Below are positions 34,311 to 46,500 of a DNA stretch of 64,000 nucleotides, one piece after another (the first letter of the stretch is position 1; every line of letters starts with the position of its first letter). The stretch lies in NCBI RefSeq assembly GCF_034190915.1, contig NW_026947486.1, forward strand, positions 102,405,123-102,469,122. The letters run 5' to 3'. The notes below the pieces were generated by a model. The model had not been told where the DNA came from. It worked only from the letters and a program-made list of their open reading frames with translations, and searched no databases. The position numbers were made by a program, and so were the translations under genes. The DNA comes from Cavia porcellus (lineage: Eukaryota > Chordata > Mammalia > Rodentia > Caviidae).

Positions 34311-35474
34311 ATCTGAGATTAAAGACAGTCTTTAAGCTTGATTCTTTTTCCAGTGAATAGTCAATCATCTCAACATCATCAACTGACTAATCTATCTTTC
34401 CTTACTGATTTGAAACGTTTAGTACAAAATTTCCGTGTGTATATTTGTACTCCATATTCTATTTAACTAGTCTTCCATGACTTAGTCTTCCAAACTGTTA
34501 AGACAGATTTCAAGTTATATTCATGGCTGCTTATCAGTTTTACTGATTTATTTTATTTCTGCAGTTATGTTTCAGTTTGTAAGACTCTGTCTTCATTCTT
34601 TGTTTCTTTTTCACACCAGACTAATTTTGTCCTGTGGATGTAATATTCTCTTGTACATCTCTCAAGGTACTCATTAATTTTTTTTAAAAGACATTTTCTG
34701 TTTTGCACATTAACTTTTCTGTCAGAAGTCAGTTGTTTTGCCTTGTCAACTTAGTGTTTTTTTATACTGTTGATTTTCCTCTATTGTCTGGAGATTGGCC
34801 ATTTATACAGAGAGCTAGACTGCTATGTTTTAGTAACAGCTTAGAGTTCTCAGTGTTTATAAAGATGGTTATTCACCTGACAAAATTCCTGTCTGAATGT
34901 GACAGAATTGTCACAGGTGCATGACTGAGGATGTGCTCTTTATGAAGTATGAATAGGAAACTACTTGAAGTCTTGGTATCCAGTAATTAATTCGGAGACT
35001 GGGAAAACATCTTACTGGATGTATAGTGTGTAAGAGGATTTAACTGTGATACCAAGATATCGTTTCTCACCATATCCTTACAGTGATCCCCTACTTACCC
35101 GAGTAGGCCCCACTTCTCTTTCCAACTCCAAACTTTTTGCTAGGCTCCCTCCCTGTGCTCAGGAAGAGCTTTATTTAGAAAGCAATTCTCACTGACTATA
35201 GCCAGAGGTGAACACAGCAGTGAGATACTGCACAGAATTGGAGAGCAGCCCAGTTGTTTTGGCTCTTGTTTCTCTGCTTTCTTCTCCATGATTCACCCTA
35301 GCTCCCAGCCTCTGCTATCTCTAAGATTTTCCTAGGGCCCTATTTAGAAGATTCACGATCATTTCTCCACTATCCTTTTCCAGTTCCCAGATTAGCTGGG
35401 TATGGGTTATGTCCTCGAATTTTCAGAAATGTTACCTCTTTCTGGGAAGTTGCATAACACAGAAGCCTAGTATA

Positions 35475-35630
35475 TTGAACCAGACTACATGGCTTGCACA
35501 AACTATTTAACTTCTCTGTGGCTCTGTTTACTCATTTTTTTTTCAAAAATCAGATAGTAATAGTACCTGCTTTATGGAATTATTTAAATGGTTTAAACTG
35601 TTCAACTCAATACCTGACACATCGTATTTT
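35475..35630 (-). repeat. MIR SINE fossil, antisense
   Basis: ATTTAACTTCTCTGTGGCTC, TGTTTACTCATTTTTTTTTC and GATAGTAATAGTACCTGCTT: antisense MIR. Confidence 0.6.
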
Positions 35631-36099
35631 TTTATCTGCTAGTGATACCTTTTCTGGCTTTCTAGCACTCTGGATGTTTTGTTCCTATTTTGGGTATTTT
35701 ACCAGAATTGTGGAAAGAAGATAACATTACATGAGAAAATTAGCCTATCATTTTGAACTGGAAGTGAGCATTTGAAAACACAATAAAGAGAACATTTCAA
35801 ATTGTATAATTTCTACCATTTTAGACTTTGATTCCTCTTAATTTACTCCAAAGCATAAAGCTTTAAAATGAGCAAAAGAATGAGAAATAACTTCCTGATG
35901 ATTGCAAATTTGTTTAGAAGTGTATTCCAGACTGCAGTTAAGGTCTCTAGTCTTGTAGTCCAATCCCGATGACAGCTAATAACCTCCACCATGTGTACAG
36001 CTACCCTGGGCCCCTTGTCCTGTCCCAACAGAACTGTGCCTCCTGCTGAAAGTCAGTCCTTTCACATGAACCTTGAACTCATCCTCTCTACTGCTTTCT

Positions 36100-37560
36100 C
36101 CAGTATTTATTTTATTAAAAATCTTTTTTTTTCGTGGTGTGTTCCAGCCCATGCTCTCAACTGGATCCTTTCAGTTGCCCTTAATCATGTTGAAATCCAC
36201 CCTTTTAGAAGACACAAAGTGTTCAACACTCCTACTCCTGCTCCACAGATCTCTGTCTCTCTGTCTCTCTCTACTCTTCCACCTCCTCATTCCTGCAAAG
36301 TACTCTCCACAGTGCAAATACAAGCCCTTCCTCTCATCTTCTCCCATCCCTTGAATATTAATTTGGCTTTCTCCCTCCAGTAAACACTTCTTATCAAGGT
36401 CCTGTCTGACTCCCATACCACCAGCCCCAAAAGATGCTTTTCAGGCATCAGAATCTTACATTTTACAGCAGTATTTGGCACAGATGAGTAGATGCAGCTC
36501 CTTAAAATAAACTCTTCTTTGGGCTCTAGCACATTAGCACTCTTCTGATTTCATCCCCCCTTCTTACCCAGTCTTTCTCAGTAATGTTCGCGGGCTCCTC
36601 GTTTCCCCTTGCCTGGGAAATGCTGCAAGCACACACACCGTGGGCTTAGTGCTTCTTTATGTCTCACTTCACTCTTGCTGGAAAAGTTAGAACTCAAGGC
36701 TTCAGTGACTACCCATAGACTATTGATCCCCCACATTTGTATCTCTTCCTGATGAATGCTGTCATCTCCTCTGGAATAGCTTGAAGTCTCCTCAAAATCA
36801 GCCTGCTCAAAATTGTCTCTTCTAAACATAAAATCTTCCAATGTTTCATGTCTCAGTGAAAGGCAAAGTCATCAGTCAAGCTGTATAATCTCTTTGATCT
36901 AACGATTATCTTTGATATCCCTTCTTCCTTACATCAAATTAAGTACCAAATCTGTTGACTTTATTTTCTAAGTACCTATTTAACCCATTGTTTTCTATTT
37001 ACACCTTCTTTCCCCCAACCAGCTACCATTATATCTTGCCTAGACCACGAAGACATCCCTCAAACTGGTGGATTCACATTCACTTACTCCTTTTTCCACA
37101 TTGCAGCCAGACTGATATTTTCAAAGTATGCATGTGGTGCTATGTCTCTTTCCTTTCCCATCTTTACAGTCCTCAGCCCATATTTCTGTAAAAATTTCCA
37201 AAAGCTTGTTATTTTCAGGACAAATACAAAACTTTCCAGGATGGCCTACAAAGCCCTGTTTGCTGTGGCCCCTGACTACCTGCCCAGATCTTGTCACACT
37301 GTGCTCCCCCTCACCACTGACTACTCCAAACACATTGCCTCGTTTTCTCTGTCACTCATATTTTCATCCCCTCCTACCTCAGTGCTGTTGCATGTGCTAT
37401 TCCTACATCTTAGAACACTCTTCTCTCCCCCTCTTGGCTTAGTTAACTCCTTCTCAGCTTTCTAGGCCTATCAGTCCTTTGCTCAAGCATCATTTTCACA
37501 GTGAATGTGCCTTGTCATCCTTAATTAAGTTAGGCTTCCTTATTATAGGCTGTCCTAGTG
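36100..37560 (+). repeat. L2 LINE, long fragment
   Basis: TCTCTTCCTGATGAATGCTG, CAAAATCAGCCTGCTCAAAA, GGATGGCCTACAAAGCCCTG, CCTCAGTGCTGTTGCATGTG and CTTTGCTCAAGCATCATTTT appear in L2 order over about 1.4 kb. Short ORFs inside are not conserved genes. Confidence 0.65.
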
Positions 37561-37619
37561 CCAGGCATTGATGCATCAACATGGTTGTTGTACATTCATT
37601 TGTGTGAATATGTGAATAC

Positions 37620-37702
37620 TTTCAAGTTCAAAGCCAGCGTAGCCTACATAGTGAGCTCAAGACCAGCCTGCACTACGTAGTGAGACCCTATCTCAAAAAA
37701 TT
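37620..37702 (+). mobile_element. B1-like SINE 3' fragment
   Basis: AAGTTCAAAGCCAGCGTAGC, GAGCTCAAGACCAGCCTGC, GTGAGACCCTATCTCAAAA. Confidence 0.75.
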
Positions 37703-37739
37703 TAATTTCCTGAGTCCCCACTATATGCCAGCATTATTT

Positions 37740-38410
37740 TAGAAGGGCTGAGAAAATTCACACAAATAAATATACAATGTATGATATCAAGAGTTAAAAA
37801 GTGCTATGAAGAAACTGAAAGGTAGAATGGCTGGGCAGGAGCTCCAGGGCTGCTACTCTGGAAAAGGACAGTTACAGAAGGCTTCTCAGGGAAAAAGACC
37901 AAGCAAAGATCTAAATAAATTGTGGGAGCAAGTTAGCAGGACACCTAGGAGGGTGAACATTCAGGGGAGAGGAAACCCTAAGGGGGAAGAGTCGAGGGTG
38001 CCTAAGCTATTCAAGGCAGAGCCAGGGAGTCTGTGGGGTTGCAGCAGAATGGAGGGGCAGGTGGCAGGAAGTAAGGTCCGAGGCCAAAGTAGGGGCTGGG
38101 TCCTCGATGGTCTTGCATGTAGGCCACACTGCTAGAAGGAAAGCCATCAGAAGCTCTTAACAAGCAAGGCCTGGATCCTGTGTATGCCTAAATGATTGCT
38201 GTGCCTGCCGTGGGGGTGCATGGACCAGAACGAAGGAAGGGTAAAAGGCAGAAAAGTGCACAGAGGCTGTGCTGGTGGTCGTGGGGGTACATGATGCAAG
38301 CTTGGCCCAGGGTGAGCACTGCAGAGGTGGTGAGGAAGGACCGATTGGGAAGTGTTGGGAAGGCAGAGCTTGAAGAACTTGGTGATATGTTCCTCCAAGC
38401 CCTCTGCTAA
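37740..38410 (-). repeat. L2 LINE fragment, antisense
   Basis: GGTCTTGCATGTAGGCCACA, GGAAAGCCATCAGAAGCTCT and CCTGGATCCTGTGTATGCC; typical antisense L2 composition. Confidence 0.5.
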
Positions 38411-38559
38411 GTCTTTTTCAAGTGGAGGAGAAGTGGAAGCATGGCAGACAAGGTCTTCTGGGATCTGAGCCCTCCTTCTCTCCTCACTCTCCCTCTCCAG
38501 CCAAGTCGGCCTCCTGGCTGTTCTGTGAACAGGCTAACAGTGATCTCACCTTGGGGATC

Positions 38560-38835
38560 AGAAAAAGCAAGTGTCCACAGGGCTTCTTCCCTCGGGGCTC
38601 GGCTCAAATGTCACCTTTTTGGAGAGTCCCTGCCCCAGGACTCCTGATGGCCCTTTCCAATTTCTCTTCACAGTGCAAATCACTGACATTATACATATAT
38701 TATAGGTACACACAAGCATACAGGTGTGCAGTTATTACCTGGAGGCAAATTTGGTCTGAATTGTATACTAGAGAACAGAACTTCCAAAATAGTTCCTGGC
38801 ACATAGTACATGTTCAATAAATACGTGTTGAATTA
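38560..38835 (+). repeat. L2 LINE 3' end
   Basis: TCGGCTCAAATGTCACCTTT, then CCTGGCACATAGTACATGTT and CAATAAATACGTGTTGAATT, the characteristic L2 terminus. Confidence 0.75.
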
Positions 38836-39329
38836 AGGTTGTTGAAGCAGGAAAAGAGCAAAGGATGTCCCCAGGGGTTGGACCCTGAATGATAGTGCCA
38901 TTTAATGGGGCAATATTAAAGGTTTCTCAGATCTTTTAACCTTGAGACCTTTGCAAGCCTCTTGCTGGACTAGTTCCCCAAAACTGCTACCCTCAGTGAA
39001 GAATCACAGAAGTCGTAACTACCTCTGTGGCCTATAGTAGCCTGTGACAAATCTAGTATTCTAAGGGGTCTGGAAACCCAAGCTGACTGTCAGTTCCTGA
39101 GACGGAACATGACATCAGTTTGATCTAAATCCCACAACTGATGTTTTAGATGTTAGTGACCTTGTGTATGGTTTAGGGCTAACAACTGTTGAAGAGACAA
39201 TATCACAAAATGAGTTTTAATGCAAAAAGAAAGAAATGCTTAAAAAGGAGCTATCCATTTTCCTCATTCTTGCAGGTGCCCGACCAGATTGACTTGTTGG
39301 AGTGCATTTTCTGCATTCTTAATAGATAG

Positions 39330-39520
39330 CTAGCAGGAAACGCCTTGTACAGCCTCAGCTAGAGGGCTAGAAAGCAGCAAAGGGAGGGTACAAATCCCTG
39401 CCTCCTGCTTCCGCAAGCACTGAGCTGCTCTAAAGCAGGCCAGGCAGCTCTGGCCTTCAACACTCACCTCGGCCCAGCCATCAAGTCTGGCTCTGTCTCA
39501 GGTGATGGTCCAGGATTAAG
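39330..39520 (+). promoter_or_regulatory. VGLL1: Candidate VGLL1 first exon / promoter
   Basis: A GC-richer, repeat-free island in repeat-filled DNA, ending in two possible donors: GTCTCAG|GTGATG at 39500 and ATTAAG|GTAAGAG at 39520. VGLL1 needs an upstream non-coding exon because its coding exon begins with an acceptor at 43302. Nothing else between 38.9 and 43.3 kb looks as suitable. Inference only. Confidence 0.35.
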
Positions 39521-40036
39521 GTAAGAGAAGCCGAGGACTTCAGGGATGGGGGGACATGGGTGGAAATTCAATGGGGAAGGAACTGGAGGTCATCTAATGC
39601 TGTGCTTATTAAGATCCAACTGGGTCTCTGGTTCCAAGTGATCATTGTGACAACTAATCCCTGTGATGCCCTACTCTACCCCGCAGTGCTAGGTGCCATT
39701 TTGCAGAAGTGTGATCAAATTTTCCATGTGCTGTCTGTGTGGTAGAGTTGAGGCCAAACAGCTGGTTTTAGATTCTGCGTTCAAAGATTTTTGCAGAAGT
39801 TTGAATGGTATTCCGAGGTCCATTTGGACTGTTATGTCTTTCTTTTTGTAGCTTAAATGTACTTTTGTGGCATCCCTCTCTCGTTAGCCAGACCCACTCA
39901 AACAGACACATGAATTGAGACCATTTACAAGGAGATCCCATGAGATGAAGCCGCTCAGATTTTTCCAGAAGTGCCATAAGATGTAGTTCTTCACAGTATT
40001 AAGTCAAATGGCGATTCTCAGGATTTTGTTTCTAAT

Positions 40037-40167
40037 TTTTTTTTCTTTCTTTCTTTGTTGAAACAGAGTCTCATTATTCTTGCCCAGGCTGGCCTTGAAC
40101 TCCTTGGTTAAGCAATCCTCCTGCCTCAGCCTCCTGAGACTACAGGTATGTGCCGCCATAGCCAGCA
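40037..40167 (-). mobile_element. B1-like 7SL SINE, antisense
   Basis: T-rich start with CTTT repeats, GAAACAGAGTCTCATTATTC, CCCAGGCTGGCCTTGAACTC, CCTCAGCCTCCTGAGACTAC. A single monomer without the internal duplication. Confidence 0.9.
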
Positions 40168-40844
40168 TAATACTCAGGATTGTAATATCCCTCAAATACA
40201 GTTTCTCTCTCCTGGGGGTCTGAGTGTAGCCCAAGGACTTGCTTGTGAGTTGAATCTAGTGAAATAGCCCTCCCCTTTCTTAATGAGTCTGTGTGTTTGG
40301 AGAAGAAAAGAGAGGTAGAGATAACAGTAGTTGTGGTTTAATTCAGTGCTCCCACTTGCCCACAGGTGATCGGGATGAAATGCCGCCCTTGATTTTCTCT
40401 CTGACTTTTCTCTGCTGGCCTCTGGTCTCCGTAGATGTTACCCTAGGAGACCAGGAACATGCTTCTGGCCCTGATCTCCCAAGAATCCGGTCACCTCTTT
40501 CCATGTGGCTTTAGGGCCAGTTCACAAAGGTAGATTGCAAGCTGTGTCAAGCCTGAGCCTAGAGCACTGGCTGCTGGCAATTCTGCACATTAAAGAGGGC
40601 CAGTCTTGCAAAGGTGCTATCCGGCCCTTGCAGCAGCAGGTGGTGGCTTCAAGGAGAAGACCTAGGGGTAGTGAACTGAGGTTATGCCTGCTTCCCCTGA
40701 AGGAAATCATACCACTGCCTGAGTGTCCTGGCTCGCAGCCCCTTAGGTAATAGAGGCCAACCCCACCGCCATGCTTGGAAGACTGGGAGAATGAATCTAC
40801 AGAGTGGGGTTATGTAAATGATGGAAAAAGCAGGCAGATGTAAA

Positions 40845-41030
40845 GCCAGTGAGACTCAGGTTCAGAGCTCAGCTTTGCTACTACCTAACCATGTGGGGTG
40901 TGTAGTTTATTTCACCTTCTCTAAGCTCCAGTTTGCCTATCTGTAAAATGGTGACAATAATACCGACTTTGAGGGTTATAAAGATTTAGAGGAGATACAT
41001 GTATAGCTTCTGGCACAGAATAGATAGTCT
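40845..41030 (-). repeat. MIR SINE fossil, antisense
   Basis: GAGCTCAGCTTTGCTACTAC, TTTGCCTATCTGTAAAATGG, ATAATACCGACTTTGAGGGT. Confidence 0.75.
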
Positions 41031-41159
41031 CCAAATCTCTTACTTTACAATTCACAGCACCTTTGCTTTGTTGCCACAACCCCCAAATCTCATTACTTTA
41101 CAATTCACAATACCTTTGCTTTGTTTCAACAACTCCAAGTATCTCCATGGATCTTGTGC

Positions 41160-41790
41160 TTTTTATTGAGGGATACTCTGCCTACAGTGCCTACAGTGCA
41201 ATGCACAGTGGTCAATTTGATGAGTTTTGACAAATATGTTCATGCACATAATAATCGCCAGCCTCATCAAGATGCGGGACCATGCTGATGAGAAACCAAG
41301 CATGTCCCTGGTGTCCTTGGCTAACAACCACCATGGGGGCTCCCTCATGCTCCTTTTTAGTCCCTAGCCCACAGGCGACCACTATTGTGACTGTACACTA
41401 TTTGGACTTGATCCATTTATGCAAGTCGGCTCATCTGTATGTGGCCTTTTGTGTTGGGCCTCTGGCACTCGATACACTGTTTTTAGGTTCAGTCTTCTCT
41501 TCTGTAGATTGGTAGTTTGTTCCTTTTTGTTGCATTGGAACATTCCTTTGTATGAATGTGTCAGTCACAGCTAGTTTATTGTCCTCGTAATAGATAATTG
41601 GATAACTTCTTCTTTTGCCTGTTTAAAGCTGCTATGATTGCTCATGTCTAAATCTATGTGGGTATAGCTTTTGTTCTCTTGATAATACATGCCTACAAGT
41701 AAGGTTTGGGGGTCACATGGTAAAAAAATGTTTTAACTTTAAGAAACTACCAATTTTTTGAAGTGGCCATGCTGTGTTTTTCAAAATAAA
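41160..41790 (-). repeat. L1M-type LINE 3' region, antisense
   Basis: TTTTATTGAGGGATACTCTG, TTTGATGAGTTTTGACAAAT, CCCACAGGCGACCACTATTG, GTTCCTTTTTGTTGCATTGG and AAGCTGCTATGATTGCTCAT follow an antisense old L1 3' part. Confidence 0.7.
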
Positions 41791-43302
41791 GACACAAAAT
41801 GGATTTACTTTTATGTAATGCCTGGTTACATTTAGGTTGACTCAACCAGGAGAAACAAAATTATGGTGTTGAATCAAAGGCTTCTCTAAATAACGTAATC
41901 CTATTATGACTGGGCTAGGATGATTCTGAAAGGAAGACATTCTGGAAAGGGTGCTCTGCTCACAGCCAGATTGTCTCCATCCTAACCTGTTACCCTGGTA
42001 GAACCATCAACTACTTTGTGCTAGATTCTGGGATAAAGACATAAAAAAAATACGCCTGGTCTCAGATATCTCATAGGCCAGTGAGGGAAACAATTTATTC
42101 AACTCTAGCCATTTTCATTATCTTCCAAGAATGAAGAGATTAAAGGCACCATGGCCAGAGCACATGATAAGTCAGATTAGGTGACCAAAAGTAAAGAAGC
42201 CTCTAAACAGGTAAGGTGTGCCAGGTCTTGGGCTGGATGCAAACAGAGCACCAGTGACCTCAAAGAACTCACAAGGGAGGAAATGCTGGTGCTACTGATG
42301 GAATCCAGCTATAACGCAATTTGTCAAACAGGTCTTTGAGCATCAGCTCAATTCTGGGCACTGTTCTAGATACAGAGGACATGGTGGTGAAGAGAATGAC
42401 AACCTGGTAATCTTTCAGGAGCCTTCTACTACCATCTCTATGATATATGATCATAAAAATTGTTTTCAGGAGATCTGTATTTGGCTCAGAACATGTCTGT
42501 CTGGAGGTCTTAAAGCTGATGTTGTTTGCAACGGCTAATTTCTAAGATAGCACCTGACACAGACTGGGGCCTCAGGAGGAGTGGGAAAATCGGACATGCT
42601 TTATTCTTGTGCGTGGAAGTGTTCAAGATGGAAAGCCAAACTTACCATGCAATTTGAAATTGTCAGGCTCCCACTGGCCTGCCTAGTCCAGCTCTCCAGG
42701 GAGCCTGTTCCCACAGGAGTTCTGGGCTGAGCTTGGTTCACTCGTTTGGGCAGGAGGCACTTCTCCAGAAGGTGAGCTGCAATCCCGTTTGGCCTCAGTG
42801 TCCTATCACACCCCCTCTCCTTTTGCTTTTCTAGTCATGTGGCCTGATAATTCTTATTTGTAAGTGAAGGCCACTTTCAGCACTTCCTACGGCTTTGTCA
42901 TGTTGTTCACTGAACACTGATTAGACTGGGCTCCTCAACTGGCCTGCAGCCCATCCTAGAGTTGTTGACCTTCAGGAACCTAGTGGCTCCCTGGGGCTTC
43001 AGTAAGAACTTATACTGGGTAGAAGCAAACTGTTTACTCTGAAGAATGCTGCTTATATCTCACTGATTACTTTGTAATGATAAAAGATCTGATACTCTGT
43101 GTTCCCCAAGTACCATTTAAGTTGAAATCTGGAAATACGGCTAAAAGTGTTTTGATTGCAGGCAGCTGGCTGAATACTTGTGGGTGAGAAGATTAAATAT
43201 GTCATCAATTTTAACCAATGTTTGCACAGCATAAAAAAGTACCACTCATCCAAATTAGAGCCAAGACCCTTTGTAAAATGATGTTTTCCTTTTGGCTTAC
43301 AG

Positions 43303-43541
43303 CTCTCGCCTGTGTCATTGTCTCACAATGGAAGAGATGAAGAACAGTGATACCCAACTGCCCACAAGTAGGCAGAAGCCTATAAAGACTGAGTGGAATT
43401 CCCGAAGCGTCCTGTTCACCTATTTCCAGGGGGATATCAGCAGTGAAGTGGATGAGCACTTCTCCAGAGCTCTGAGCAATATTAAGAGGCCCCAGGAATT
43501 GAGCCCCTTGAGCCACAGTGACGAAGTGATCCTGAAGAATG
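43303..43541 (+). CDS. VGLL1: VGLL1 exon with start codon and TONDU motif
   Basis: Acceptor TTTGGCTTACAG ends at 43302; 25 nt of 5' UTR, ATG at 43328. Residues 1-71 plus one base; donor AATG|GTGAGC. Contains the whole TEAD-binding region. Confidence 0.94.
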
Positions 43542-46500
43542 GTGAGCATGTTGGGAAAGACGAGGCTGGAATTCGCTAGCAAGGCTTTTGCTGAAAGTTC
43601 AGTTTTTTGAGGTACTCGATGCACTCTGACTTGTGCATATGTACTAAAGGCAAGTCACACTGCCTAGTGAGAAGCCACATGCCTTCTTAGTTGTTAATGT
43701 AAAAATGCATACTTCCAGCAAATAGTTTATCCGTTTCATTACTGTCTCAATTATGTTAAACACTGGGTTCGCTTGTCAACACAGTAAGAGCTCAACAACT
43801 GTTCACTAGTGTCACTGTTGTCAGTCCTATTATTATTAACTTTTAGCCTGAGAGCAGGAACACTAAATGATCTACGATAAGATAAAGCACGTCTCGTGTT
43901 GGGGCTCCCAGTCTCCTCTCAACCAATAGTAGATGATCTGGTGAGGGCGGTGAGGGGCCAGGAGGAGGCAGATGAAGATTCTTAGCATATCACTGTCCTA
44001 CTCTTCACAGGGTCAGGGGTGTCTATTGCTCAAGAGAGCTATGTCATAATGTGTGCATCCAGGTTTGGGGGAGGACATACATATTAAGCTGGCAGAGGCC
44101 ACAGTTCAACTTTCATGGACTTAGATGCTTTTGCATTCATGGGCTCCCTTCCTCTATAAAGATATTAGAAGTTACATTTGATTGCAGCATTGATATAATG
44201 ATGAATTAAATACAGGCTGAATTCATTAATGCATGCAGTAGCATTATCATACTCATAGTTTTATTTTGATTTTAAAATAAGTGACAATGTTTTCATGGGC
44301 CTTCAGGAGTCCTAGACACTGTGCCTAGTGGACTCGCCCCTGCAGTAAATGTGAATCCGTATGACACCTTGCTAGCTTTTTTGAAATGTGCAAATAAATC
44401 AAGGTCTGGTTGGATTTAAGAGCCCTTTATTGCTGGTGTCAAGCCTACATGTCAGAATCCTCCAGCAGGGCCTCAGCCTGTGACTGAAAAGCTTGATTTT
44501 CCCATTTGCCATGGTTTGTGCTTTGCTCTTTGAGTCTGAATGAGCACTATTACTCTTATAGCCAAATGAGGAGGTTTTCTTGAAGAATCTCTCGATTTAA
44601 GCAAGCCCATGGAAGGACACATGGTGGTAGACTCTAGAGGAAATGGTGTGGAACTTGTTGTTAAAATGGCCAAAGGGTGTGTGTAGAGGGTGGGAAGGTG
44701 ATGTTCAGGAATGTGTTCAATGATCTGAGCAAGAGCGAGAATTACTGTGGTCTCTAGTTGTCTAGAAGTCCCCAAGGTGTCACTCTGTCTTTTTAGCCTA
44801 TTTTATTTTTTCTTAGCATTTGTCACCACCAACCAAAGTTTACATATATGTGTTTTGTCCTTGACTCCTCTTTACCCTACTTCGACTCTGAATTGCATAG
44901 CAGCAGCGAATTAGTCTGTTAATTGCTGCTATCTAAGCACCAAACCCAGTGCCTGACTCATGGAAGGCCCTTGGTATATATTTCTTAAATGAATGAAACT
45001 ATGATTTGGATCACAGGGGACTGACCCTGCAGATGTGGTGTATTAGTCTGTTTTCTATTACTAATAAAAATGCCACAGAATGAGAGAATTATAAAGAAAA
45101 GAGATTTAACTTGGCTCACAGCTCTGGCCTAAGGTTGAGGGCTCCATCTGCTGATGGCCTTCTTGCTGATAGATTCCCTAGCAGGGCAGGATATCATGTG
45201 ACAAGATGCTAGGAGCATGTGTGTATTCACTAGTCTTTCTCTCTGTTCTCCTAAAGTCATCAGTGACTTAATCATGGGGTCCCACCTTGGTGGCCTTATC
45301 ATTAAGTTTCCACCCTCATAATATCATAGGGAAAACATTTGCACATGAGATTCACAAGGGACAGGTCAATTACAAACTGCAACATGAGGTCACTTAGCTT
45401 AAGAACATGGAAGCCTGATGCTGGACCAGCTTCACCACTTCCCAATGGTATGATTTCAAGGCATATCACAGTCTGCCTGGACCTCCGCTTCCTCACCACT
45501 AAATTTGAATATGATAATTACAGGGGGGACTCTTGGAGGAGTCAGTGTGATAATCTCTGTCAAGTGGCAAGTAATAGGTGTTAGCTAGGTGCTGGTTACT
45601 TCTGTGGAAGTGGTACTCGAGGCAGACACGTTTTTAAATGACTAAGATGGATATGATGGCCTGCATTCAAAATGATCACAGAGCAGAGGCCTCTCCCACA
45701 AATCTCCACGTTTTCAGTGGCTCTTGTGTGGTTGCTATCGTATTTTTTGTGCCTTCTGGCTTTCCTCTGTATCACTTTGTGAAGCCACCCGCCTGCTAAG
45801 GACGTTGCCTGAGTCAGCCTTTGTAAGTTAAGTAGAGGGGCTGCTTTCTTATTCACTTATCTTCTTGGCTTTTACATTTTCCCATAAATATCTTCCCTGT
45901 GAAGATGTCTCCCTCACATAACATGGTGCAGGCTAGGCAAATATTTGTCTGCTGATTGAGCAACTGCAGAGAAAACAGTATCCCTCGAGGCCTCTCTTAT
46001 CACAGTGAGGAGTCAAGTTTCTCCTGAACTGTGCTGCCTCTGGGGAGGCCTCCATGAAAGGAGTTCAGTCCCTCCAAGGTTCTCACAGGAGGTGTTATGT
46101 GACGTACATGCAGCTTGGAAAATGGTGGGACATCTATAAAGTGGCCTTTCATTACTGTTAGTTAGCATCCTTTTAACTCCTATAGGCCAGCACCGGGCCA
46201 CCTATGCTTGGCTGAGGTGGGCTGAGGAAAACAGGCCCCTATTCACCTGCTGTCATCAAAGGCTTGTCCACATTCTAAGAGGTACTCTGTTAAACTAAGT
46301 ATGTAAAGCCTAAACACAGAGTGCTGTGTGGCTAGGAAATGCCATTGACTTTCCTGGCTTTTTCCCCCCTAAATCAAAGTTATTTTTATTTACTTTATGT
46401 ATAATTTACACTGGCTGTACTTCAGGAAACAAAACACAAACTGAAAGTACCTTCAAGTCATTGCCCCCTTTCAAAAGACTTTGAGGATTTCAGAATCAGT

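Larger units (their letters stand above)
20124..43302. other. HTATSF1-VGLL1 intergenic region
   Basis: About 23 kb without a supportable protein gene. The content is mostly interspersed repeats, annotated separately. The unassigned stretches are 20.1-22.2, 29.8-31.1, 34.3-35.4, 38.9-40.0 and 41.8-43.3 kb. A candidate first exon of VGLL1 lies near 39.3-39.5 kb. Confidence 0.65.
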
